Part shown: positions 6,478 to 10,989 of the stretch, in pieces
Layout: each line of letters opens with the position of its first letter
Position numbering within the stretch: the first letter of the stretch is position 1
NCBI GenBank assembly: GCA_038065015.1
Contig: JBBTRU010000051.1
Span: 1 to 10,989 of the forward strand
Source: CAIPSZ01 sp038065015
GTDB lineage: Bacteria > Patescibacteriota > Patescibacteriia > PEXW01
DNA length: 10,989 nucleotides
Direction of reading: 5' to 3'
Position numbers and translations under genes: made by a program
Notes under the pieces: model-generated
Seen by the model: the letters and a program-made list of their open reading frames with translations, nothing else
The model's database searches: none
What the model was told of the DNA's origin: nothing

Positions 6478-8007
6478 TTAGTAACCGTAATCCACGTCTA
6501 CATTCCCAAAATCTGGGTTTACCTCGACCGGCCCATACACCCAGCGCACACTCGTGCGCCGTCGCGTGTCTGCGGGCTTTGCCGTCGCCGTCAGAATCCC
6601 GCCGGGCATGGCCGCAACGTCGTAGCCACCTTCCCACCACGGTTCCAAGAATCGATGGGTGTCGAGCTCGTTGCCTGCAAGGTCAAATACCCGAGCGACC
6701 GGCGCGCCTTTGGTTTCGGGAACCAAAACAATTTCTGGCGCGGCAGAGCCGGATACGTCAGCCACGGCCACGCGCAACCCGGCGCGGTTAGTGGCTTCTC
6801 GCCCAAAGAACCAACCATACACACTGTGATCAGCAGTATTGTAGATACGCACATTCGGCCCGCCACCTTGCAAAGCGGTGGTAAAAATCAAGGCCGGGGT
6901 TTCGGCCGTTGCAGCGTAAGCTGCCACATCAATGCCGCCGCGGAAACCTTGGCCGTAGGCAAAAAACTGATCGCGTAAACCATTGTCAGCACCGTTAAAA
7001 ACTCGGACGTGCGGCCCGCCGCCTTTGAGCGGACCAGTAACAATGTCAGCAATACCATCGCCAGTGAGGTCAGCCGCACTTACGTGTAAGCCACCTTTGT
7101 TGGTAGCTGTGTATGCAGCAAAGGCCGACCGCTGGACACCGGAAGCAGAAAACACGCGGACCTCACTTACCCGCCCCGGGCCGGACCCGACGATTATTTC
7201 CGCTGCACCGTCGGCATCCACGTCACCGGCCGCTACGTCAATGCCGCCGCGGAATGTTTTTTCAAAAGCAAAAAACTGGCTCACGAGTACACCAGCCTGG
7301 CTGTATACCCGTACTTGCGGGCCACCGCCCGGGCCGGCACCGGTAACTACTTCTTGACCCGACGTGGCCACATCCACATCACCGAGGGCAACATTTGCCC
7401 CACCCGAAAATTGACCGTATGGCAATATTTCTCCCGCGAGCGCGGGGGGTATTACCGGCGTAGCAATGTGTCGGCCAAACATGAGACTATTAAAGGGATT
7501 CGTTGGCTCGCGGTCGGGTGTGTGCAGTTCAAAGTGGAGGTGTGGTCGAGTCGTTTCGGCATTTCCTGAATCTCCCAGCCAGCCAAGCAGCTGACCGGCG
7601 ACTACCGGATTACCCGCGTACAAATCGGGAGCGTAGGCAAACACGCCGCGGCTGACCCCATCATCCGTGCCCGGCGTGTCGTTATTCACGTGCAAGTACC
7701 AGTACGCGTAGCCGTCGTCATCTCGAATGGAAAAACCTAAGCCCGAGCCGCGGTCGGCGGACATAACCCATTCGACAACACCATCAACGGCTGCAACGAG
7801 CGGCTGGCCTTTGGTACCGAAAATATCATTACCTTCGTGCGTGTGGCCAACGCGCGGCGCGCCCCAGTCGTTTGAGAAAGTGGTCGTACCAATTACCGGA
7901 AACGTTATGCGCCGCTGCAGTGCGTGTGCAGGCGTCGGCTGCAGCATGCCAAAAAGCAGTGCGCCGAGAGCAATGGTACTAAGAAAAGCACGTGGAATAA
8001 TTTTCAC
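6478..8007 (-). CDS. Secreted M23 family metallopeptidase with FG-GAP-like repeat domain
   Basis: This 509-residue protein starts with GTG at 8007 and has a signal peptide (1-29, A-H-A cleavage region). Residues about 45-165 form an M23 (LytM/lysostaphin-type) zinc peptidase: H57-x3-D61 in T-H-E-G-N-D, H106 in W-Y-L-H-V-N, and H156-L-H158-F-E. All expected zinc and catalytic residues are present, so it should be active on peptidoglycan cross-bridges or stem peptides. Residues about 200-465 hold five repeats of roughly 50 residues, with G-D-V-D-x-D-G-type acidic loops and G-G-G-P-x-V-R-V-(F/Y) strands, in the style of FG-GAP/VCBS beta-propellers. Acidic loops degrade in the last two repeats. 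Envelope remodelling with a surface-binding propeller is the likely role. A full -35/-10 promoter lies just upstream. Confidence 0.92.
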   Translation of the reverse strand: MKIIPRAFLSTIALGALLFGMLQPTPAHALQRRITFPVIGTTTFSNDWGAPRVGHTHEGNDIFGTKGQPLVAAVDGVVEWVMSADRGSGLGFSIRDDDGYAYWYLHVNNDTPGTDDGVSRGVFAYAPDLYAGNPVVAGQLLGWLGDSGNAETTRPHLHFELHTPDREPTNPFNSLMFGRHIATPVIPPALAGEILPYGQFSGGANVALGDVDVATSGQEVVTGAGPGGGPQVRVYSQAGVLVSQFFAFEKTFRGGIDVAAGDVDADGAAEIIVGSGPGRVSEVRVFSASGVQRSAFAAYTATNKGGLHVSAADLTGDGIADIVTGPLKGGGPHVRVFNGADNGLRDQFFAYGQGFRGGIDVAAYAATAETPALIFTTALQGGGPNVRIYNTADHSVYGWFFGREATNRAGLRVAVADVSGSAAPEIVLVPETKGAPVARVFDLAGNELDTHRFLEPWWEGGYDVAAMPGGILTATAKPADTRRRTSVRWVYGPVEVNPDFGNVDVDYGY

Positions 8008-8027
8008 GGGTGTTTGTTTACCAAATC

Positions 8028-8056
8028 ATTGTAGCAGAAAAATCACTTTTTGTAAA
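8028..8056 (-). promoter_or_regulatory. Sigma-70-type promoter of the M23 peptidase gene
   Basis: The minus strand reads TTTACA, a 17-base spacer, then TACAAT, with TGC just before the -10 (an extended -10). This is the best promoter in the window. Transcription would start about 15 bases before the GTG at 8007. No Shine-Dalgarno sequence is seen in the short leader. Confidence 0.75.
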
Positions 8057-8084
8057 GGATTTTCATACTACCTTCTACAATTGC

Positions 8085-8160
8085 TGGCTCCCCCGGGTGG
8101 AGTCGAACCACCAGTTACTGCATTAACAGTGCAGCGTTTTGCCAATTAAACTACAGGGGA
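8085..8160 (-). tRNA. tRNA-Asn (anticodon GUU), uninterrupted
   Basis: The minus strand folds as a full cloverleaf of 76 nt with encoded CCA. The acceptor stem is TCCCCTG/CGGGGGA (one T.G pair), the D stem GTTT/AAAC, the anticodon stem CTGCA/TGCAG with loop CTGTTAA (anticodon GTT, complement at 8125-8127), and the T stem GGTGG/CCACC with loop TTCGACT. The discriminator base is G, as in bacterial tRNA-Asn. A second, very different tRNA-Asn(GUU) gene lies about 700 bases upstream on the same strand. The tRNA stands between a terminator (8212-8237) and the peptidase promoter. Confidence 0.95.
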
Positions 8161-8168
8161 ATATCTAC

Positions 8169-8192
8169 CCTCCTTCGCCAAGGCTTCGGAGG
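8169..8192. repeat. Imperfect GC-rich palindrome
   Basis: CCTCC-TTC-GCC-AA-GGC-TTC-GGAGG is symmetric except for the two TTC blocks, which face each other as an internal loop. It lies directly upstream of tRNA-Asn and touches the next hairpin. I recall similar CTTCGGAGG-tailed palindromes scattered between genes in patescibacterial genomes, but no second copy is seen here. Confidence 0.4.
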
Positions 8193-8193
8193 A

Positions 8194-8214
8194 TTGTTTC
8201 GGACACCGAAACAA
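8194..8214. repeat. 9-bp perfect hairpin overlapping the terminator tract
   Basis: TTGTTTCGG (8194-8202) and CCGAAACAA (8206-8214) pair perfectly around a 3-base loop. Its right arm runs into the A-tract that serves as the U-run of the minus-strand terminator at 8212-8237, so the two structures are fused end to end. Confidence 0.45.
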
Positions 8215-8237
8215 AAAACACCCGCCTAGTTGGCGGG
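8212..8237 (-). terminator. Rho-independent terminator
   Basis: CCCGCC (8221-8226) and GGCGGG (8232-8237) form a 6-bp GC stem with a 5-base loop. On the minus strand it is followed by TGTTTTTTG. It would end transcripts of the DUF1428-like gene (8396-8779) before they reach tRNA-Asn. Confidence 0.75.
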
Positions 8238-8395
8238 AGCGACTTTATTGCAACACACAGCGCACGCCAAGGGCGATTAGGGGTTTGTGCGATTATTATT
8301 GGCGAGCTGGTGTTGCATGCTTCTAGCCTACATAACCACGCGTAATCCGTCAAAATCTTACATTGCCATCACTCTAGTAGGGCACCAAGCGCAAG

Positions 8396-8779
8396 TTACG
8401 AGCTTACTTCTACGGTAAAACCGCCGTACGCAAAACGCTTCATGTCAAACGGCATGTCCATTTGCTTTTTTGTATATTTCTTGTTGAAGTACGCCATCAC
8501 TTTCTTGTTGACCACATCGCGGTGCGTACGGTTTTTGTAAACGATAAACGAAAACCACACTGTCTCGCCTGGCTTCACTTTCGCCATTTTTGGGAACGTA
8601 AACGTAAACGACTTTTCCGGTTTCGCATTTGTCAGCATGCATTCCTTATAATCGAGTGCTCCAAACTTTTTCCAAATGCGGCACGCCTCGCGGGCTATCT
8701 TTTTGTACTTTGCTGTATTCCGTCTAGGTATCGGTATGACAAATCCATCAACGTAGCCTCCGTGCGTACGACTTTTCAT
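8396..8779 (-). CDS. DUF1428 family protein (YbaA-like)
   Basis: From the ATG at 8779 the product has 127 residues and reads Y-V-D-G-F-V-I-P-I-P near the start, then Y-K-K-I-A-R-E-A-C-R-I-W-K-K-F-G-A-L-D-Y-K-E-C, then K-P-G-E-T-V-W-F-S-F-I-V-Y-K-N-R-T-H-R-D, and ends M-P-F-D-M-K-R-F-A-Y-G-G-F. This order of motifs is the DUF1428 family (E. coli YbaA), small proteins with a dimeric alpha/beta-barrel fold and no assigned reaction. The frame is open up to 8842, five bases from the CCA end of the split tRNA, but the family begins close to Y-V-D-G-F, so the inner ATG is preferred. No Shine-Dalgarno sequence is seen; the gene may share the tRNA transcript or start from an AT-rich stretch around 8785-8800. 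Confidence 0.82.
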   Translation of the reverse strand: MKSRTHGGYVDGFVIPIPRRNTAKYKKIAREACRIWKKFGALDYKECMLTNAKPEKSFTFTFPKMAKVKPGETVWFSFIVYKNRTHRDVVNKKVMAYFNKKYTKKQMDMPFDMKRFAYGGFTVEVSS

Positions 8780-8823
8780 ATGGTTATGTACATTAATTAT
8801 TAAGTGAGGCGACTGCATTTTAC

Positions 8824-8839
8824 GAACGAACATTCGTTC
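8824..8839. repeat. 7-bp perfect palindrome beside the split tRNA
   Basis: GAACGAA (8824-8830) and TTCGTTC (8833-8839) pair around a 2-base centre. Its right arm is also part of the longer inverted repeat at 8833-8850, so the pre-tRNA trailer could fold either on itself or with the leader. Confidence 0.5.
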
Positions 8840-8850
8840 CACATTTTGGC
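8833..8850. repeat. Left arm of the inverted repeat flanking the split tRNA-Asn
   Basis: TTCGTTCCACATTTTGGC on the plus strand matches the complement of 9483-9500 at 17 of 18 positions (the odd pair becomes G.U in RNA). The arm includes the complement of the encoded CCA and the discriminator base, so pairing extends the acceptor stem outward. Confidence 0.75.
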
Positions 8851-8887
8851 TCCGGAGCCCGGATTCGAACCGGGAACCAACCGGTTA

Positions 8888-9446
8888 CACGTGTCCGCTA
8901 GTTTCTTAGCGGGGTGGACTATATCATATCCCGCGCAAACGGGACCGAGGCGCTTCCCCCTGCCGATTGGCAGAGGTACGGGTGAAAACCCTAGTCTCTG
9001 AACCTTCCCCTCGATGCATCCCAAAAATTCGGGATTCACTCGGGGCTTGGCTGCTGATTACCCGCCCACCAACTGGTGGGGTAGGGCTTCCAGATCAATT
9101 CACCTCGTTTTCATTCCTGCGTTTCCGCAGGAAGCTGCGTTAGACCGTGGTGTACTTCCCGATGACAATTCGCACAAAGCAGAATGCATTTCTTGAGTTC
9201 CGTTTGTATCTTCGCCCAGCTCCGGGTCATTCCCTTTTCGGATATGCCGAAATCTTTTTTGCCGGAACGATGATGAAACTCCAATGCTTCGCTAGATTTT
9301 GTATACCCGCAAATCATGCACGTACCGCCCATACTCGCCAAGGCCATCGCGCGCAACTTCTTGCGCCGTTTAGCAACAGCTTGAATAAGGTAGGCAGCAC
9401 GACTACGATAGGTACGCTTCTCTTTCATCGGTGTACTCGTGTGGCC
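8888..9446 (-). ncRNA. Group I intron in tRNA-Asn, encoding an HNH endonuclease
   Basis: All four core elements are readable on the minus strand in order: P-like AATTGATCTGGAAG (9087-9100), Q-like AATCAGCAGCCAAGCC (9044-9059), R-like GTTCAGAGACTAG (8991-9003) and S-like ATGATATAGTCC (8916-8927). Pairings: P1 is exon GGCUGU with guide GCAGCU (9133-9138), with U.G at the cut; P2 is an 8-bp stem capped by GAAA (9114-9133); P3 is GGUGAA (9099-9104) with UUCACC (8981-8986); P7 is GACUA with UAGUC; P9 is an 6-bp stem (8895-8912). P5-like and P6-like hairpins lie at about 9061-9083 and 9007-9045. The last intron base is G (8888). The HNH gene fills the P1 loop. This should be a self-splicing RNA; the subgroup is not assigned. 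Confidence 0.9.
9111..9428 (-). CDS. HNH homing endonuclease encoded in the group I intron
   Basis: This 105-residue protein has a basic N-terminal region (1-30, K-R-R-K-K-L-R) followed by an HNH nuclease core: Cys pair C37-M-I-C40, H52-H53 in L-E-F-H-H, Cys pair C85-A-N-C88 with H89, and H93-H94. The four Cys form the usual structural zinc site, and the H-N-H residues bind the catalytic metal. Such enzymes cut intronless target alleles and drive intron homing. The ATG at 9428 lies 19 bases inside the intron, with no good Shine-Dalgarno sequence. The gene occupies the P1 loop, and its last codons also encode the internal guide sequence and the P2 hairpin, so coding and RNA structure share the same bases. 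It stops with TGA (9111-9113). Confidence 0.9.
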   Translation of the reverse strand: MKEKRTYRSRAAYLIQAVAKRRKKLRAMALASMGGTCMICGYTKSSEALEFHHRSGKKDFGISEKGMTRSWAKIQTELKKCILLCANCHREVHHGLTQLPAETQE

Positions 9447-9482
9447 ACAGCCGGTTGCTCTACCGTTGAGCTACTCCGGAAT

Positions 9483-9500
9483 GCCAAAATATGGAACGAA
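9483..9500. repeat. Right arm of the inverted repeat flanking the split tRNA-Asn
   Basis: GCCAAAATATGGAACGAA on the plus strand is the complement of 8833-8850 with one mismatch. It lies in the tRNA leader, separated from the acceptor stem by two bases (AT). Confidence 0.75.
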
Positions 9501-9515
9501 CTTTTTTGAACTCCA

Positions 9516-9543
9516 ACCATACCATATGTATGTTTCCATGCAA
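9516..9543 (-). promoter_or_regulatory. Likely promoter of the split tRNA-Asn
   Basis: The minus strand reads TTGCAT, a 16-base spacer, then TATGGT, with TGG before the -10 (an extended -10). Transcription would begin about 30 bases before the mature 5' end at 9480, so the transcript would include the inverted-repeat arm. It overlaps the space right after the sigma factor stop codon. Confidence 0.4.
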
Positions 9544-9545
9544 GT

Positions 9546-10439
9546 TTAATAGTCCTTCAGCTTCTTCATCACCTCGTGGTCTTTGATGCGCTCCAGGGCT
9601 TTGGCTTCAATCTGCCGAATGCGCTCGCGGGTGACGCCGAATTCCTGGCCAACCTCTTCCAAAGTGTGCGCCACGCCGTCGTTGAGGCCAAAGCGCATTT
9701 CCAAAATTTTCTGTTCGCGCGCGCTTAAGGTGTCCAGAATATCCCGCACGTGGTCGCGCAGCAACTGCATGGCGGCAGCGCGGTCTGGACTAATGGTCTT
9801 CTGGTCTTCAATAAAGTCGCCAAGTGTAGAATCTTCGTCGTCCTCACCCACCGAGGTTTCGAGCGATACGGTTTCTTGCGAAATTTTTATGATGTGATGG
9901 ATTTTGTCCAACGGCTCGCCCATTTCAGCAGCAATTTCTTCGGGCAAAGGTTCACGGCCCAAGTCTTGAATAAGCTGCCGCTCGATTTGCTGGAACTTAT
10001 TAATAGTTTCTACCATGTGCACCGGAATGCGGATGGTACGGGATTGGTCCGCGAGCGCGCGCGTAATCGCTTGGCGAATCCACCAGGTGGCGTAGGTCGA
10101 GAACTTATAGCCCTTACGGTAGTCAAACTTTTCCACGGCGCGGAACAAACCAATATTGCCCTCTTGGATTAAATCTAGAAGTGACAGGCTGCGGCCGGTA
10201 AATTTCTTGGCAATCGAAACGACCAGGCGCAAATTTGCTTCGACCAATTTTTTCTCGGCTTCCACGTCGCCGGCTTCTTTACGCTTGGCCAGGGTAATTT
10301 CCTCACCCGGCCGCAACAACGGCACTTTGCCTATCTCGCGTAAGTACATTTGAATAGAGTCGCCAGAGATATCGGACAAATCCATTCGACTGGCATCGGT
10401 GACTTCTTTCTCTTTCTCCTTCTTATAAGAAAAAACCAA
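9546..10439 (-). CDS. rpoD: Primary-type RNA polymerase sigma factor lacking region 1.1
   Basis: This 297-residue frame carries region 1.2 (D-S-I-Q-M-Y-L-R-E-I-G-K-V-P-L-L, about 27-42), region 2 (N-L-R-L-V-V-S-I-A-K-K, then D-L-I-Q-E-G-N-I-G-L, then F-S-T-Y-A-T-W-W-I-R-Q-A-I), region 3 with I-R-I-P-V-H-M-V-E-T-I-N-K, and region 4.2 helix-turn-helix (T-L-E-E-V-G-Q-E-F-G-V-T-R-E-R-I-R-Q-I-E). The His and Glu of H-M-V-E-T match the E. coli sigma-70 residues that read the TG of extended -10 promoters. Housekeeping factors usually have ~80 or more further N-terminal residues (region 1.1); here the frame starts at TTG (10437-10439) right where base composition changes. An ATG at 10383-10385 is an alternative start. 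The gene is either a short group 2 factor or a 5'-truncated rpoD. Confidence 0.9.
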   Translation of the reverse strand: MVFSYKKEKEKEVTDASRMDLSDISGDSIQMYLREIGKVPLLRPGEEITLAKRKEAGDVEAEKKLVEANLRLVVSIAKKFTGRSLSLLDLIQEGNIGLFRAVEKFDYRKGYKFSTYATWWIRQAITRALADQSRTIRIPVHMVETINKFQQIERQLIQDLGREPLPEEIAAEMGEPLDKIHHIIKISQETVSLETSVGEDDEDSTLGDFIEDQKTISPDRAAAMQLLRDHVRDILDTLSAREQKILEMRFGLNDGVAHTLEEVGQEFGVTRERIRQIEAKALERIKDHEVMKKLKDY

Positions 10440-10540
10440 ATTTTAATGAAACATGGAAAAATCTTCTGAGTAACCCAAAACAACCGTCTCTTTCTTTCAT
10501 AAAAAACTATGATGACTTTATTGCTAAAGAGGTTATAAGA

Positions 10541-10924
10541 TTGGCTATGTGTGCAGATGGATGTATCTCTATTTCCAATAGAAAAAAAAGAAAAACAATC
10601 ATGTTAACTTTGATGCTTTCTTGCGCACATCCTTTCTTAGTTCAGGAATGGGCAATGTTGTTCGATAGGATTGGAATAAAAAATAACATTGTGGGTGGAA
10701 TGAGCAAAACTAGAATTGCTGGCGTAAAAGGTATAAAAGAATCTGTTTTAAGATTTAATGAAATTGGTGGATTTATAGAGGGGGTTAAGGTATGTGTTCA
10801 TGCATCGCCTCTTTATGGCATTGAAAAACAAAAAATTTTATCAGTTGTGGTAAATTTATTAAAAGAACATAAAAGAAATAACACAATTCCGATAAGTTTT
10901 GAAAAATTTAGCTCTTTACTTTAA
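10541..10924 (+). CDS. LAGLIDADG-type homing endonuclease, 5' end missing or uncertain
   Basis: The frame carries a LAGLIDADG-like motif, E-V-I-R-L-A-M-C-A-D-G-C-I-S-I, which begins at about 10529, upstream of the first usable start (TTG at 10541). Further family-like features are the strands after the motif (T-I-M-L-T-L-M-L-S-C-A-H-P-F-L-V-Q-E-W), I-G-I-K-N-N, and F-N-E-I-G-G-F. The frame stays open back to 10403, inside the sigma factor gene, with no ATG, and the extra residues (S-L-S-F-I-K-N-Y-D-D-F-I-A-K) look like real protein. Starting inside the motif is not credible, so the true N-terminus is probably lost. Only one motif is seen, so it would act as a dimer if whole. It is AT-rich, unlike the rest of the window. 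LAGLIDADG genes usually ride in introns or inteins; no host gene is recognised here. Confidence 0.65.
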   Translation: MAMCADGCISISNRKKRKTIMLTLMLSCAHPFLVQEWAMLFDRIGIKNNIVGGMSKTRIAGVKGIKESVLRFNEIGGFIEGVKVCVHASPLYGIEKQKILSVVVNLLKEHKRNNTIPISFEKFSSLL

Positions 10925-10989
10925 TTCTTTTGAAACGTACTGTCCATCTTTTCTGTAGCCGAGTTTATAAAAATATTCTCAGAACTTTT
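10916..10989 (-). pseudogene. C-terminal tail of an Elp3/GNAT-like acetyltransferase
   Basis: On the minus strand the frame reads E-Y-F-Y-K-L-G-Y-R-K-D-G-Q-Y-V-S-K-E-L-K and stops with TAA at 10916-10918. This is the typical end of GNAT acetyltransferases, closest by eye to the Elp3 tail (R-x-Y-Y-x-K-L-G-Y ... Y-M-V-K-x-L). An in-frame TGA at 10979-10981 precedes it, and the neighbouring frame reads V-L-R there, as if one frameshift separated them. This is either a real frameshift or an error at a sequence end. It overlaps the end of the convergent LAGLIDADG frame by nine bases. Confidence 0.35.

Larger units (their letters stand above)
8847..9480 (-). tRNA. Split tRNA-Asn (anticodon GUU) interrupted by a group I intron
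   Basis: The 5' exon is 9447-9480 and the 3' exon 8847-8887; joined they give a 75-nt tRNA with encoded CCA. The acceptor stem TCCGGAG/CTCCGGA is perfect, the D stem is GCTC/GAGC, the anticodon stem ACCGG/CCGGT, and the T stem CCCGG/CCGGG with loop TTCGAAT; the discriminator is G. The exon ends CTGT and TAA give loop CTGTTAA, anticodon GUU (Asn). The intron sits between anticodon positions 35 and 36. The cut was chosen because it leaves U at the end of the 5' exon and G at the end of the intron, as group I splicing needs, and because a P1 helix forms there. U1-A72, C2-G71 and G73 also fit bacterial tRNA-Asn. Confidence 0.85.

Noticed and set aside
8165..8353. 62-codon minus-strand frame running through the terminator
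   Set aside because: It passes through the terminator and both adjoining hairpins, has no start signal, and its ending comes from the palindromic repeat, so it is a chance frame.
8779..8842. Upstream start of the DUF1428-like gene at 8842
   Set aside because: It adds 21 residues unlike the family and begins inside the tRNA flanking repeat. It cannot be fully excluded.
8885..9450. Other splice phases giving anticodon UGU or GGU (Thr) or GUG (His)
   Set aside because: GGU and GUG would need an intron that does not end in G or an exon not ending in U. UGU keeps the U/G rule but loses the P1 pairing with GCAGCU, and U1-A72 with G73 fits Asn, not Thr.
10979..10981. TGA recoded as glycine (Gracilibacteria/Absconditabacteria code)
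   Set aside because: One TGA at the window edge is better explained by a frameshift, and no gene in the window needs TGA to be read through.
10440..10989. Intein or intron inside rpoD
   Set aside because: The LAGLIDADG frame is on the opposite strand to rpoD, no N-terminal sigma exon is seen beyond it, and no group I core could be found there.

Overview
The window looks like a piece of a Candidatus Patescibacteria (CPR) chromosome. This is inferred from gene style, not from a marker phylogeny. The style includes secreted proteins with Asn-rich linkers of the N-A-N / N-T-N type, a Ca-binding DxDxDG lipoprotein, an M23 peptidase fused to FG-GAP-like repeats, short intergenic spaces, tRNAs with encoded CCA, and stubby GC hairpins. 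Most of the window is moderately GC-rich. The last ~550 bases (from about 10440) are clearly AT-rich and look foreign to the rest.

Layout. Left edge to 2.1 kb, all minus strand: the start of an Rrf2-type regulator (cut by the window edge), an Asn-rich lipoprotein, and a secreted phosphodiester glycosidase-like protein. 2.2-4.26 kb, plus strand: a two-gene ABC-2 exporter (ATPase plus permease). 4.3-5.6 kb, minus strand: a thiol-redox pair, membrane-anchored thioredoxin followed by CcdA. 5.6-6.07 kb: an apparent gap that holds the tail of a lost permease copy, a terminator, a 49-codon gene with a strong ribosome binding site, and a 16-bp perfect inverted repeat. 6.07-8.0 kb, minus strand: a secreted M23 peptidase/propeller protein and a small membrane protein directly behind it. 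8.08-9.5 kb, minus strand: tRNA-Asn(GUU), a terminator, a DUF1428-like gene, and a second tRNA-Asn(GUU) split by a 559-nt group I intron that carries an HNH endonuclease. 9.5-10.4 kb, minus strand: a primary-type sigma factor without region 1.1. 10.44 kb to the end: an AT-rich segment with a 5'-less LAGLIDADG endonuclease and the tail of an Elp3/GNAT-like protein.

The most notable item is the split tRNA-Asn. The P, Q, R and S core elements of a group I intron are readable, P3, P7 and P9 can be paired, and a P1 helix with the expected U.G pair fixes the splice site between anticodon bases 35 and 36. The internal guide sequence and P2 helix lie inside the last codons of the HNH gene. The precursor can form an 18-bp helix beyond the acceptor stem.

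A second theme is regulatory. Three minus-strand genes have an extended -10 box (TGN-TATNCT) exactly six bases before ATG, as expected for leaderless mRNAs, and the sigma factor in the window keeps the region 3.0 residues that read the TG of extended -10 promoters.
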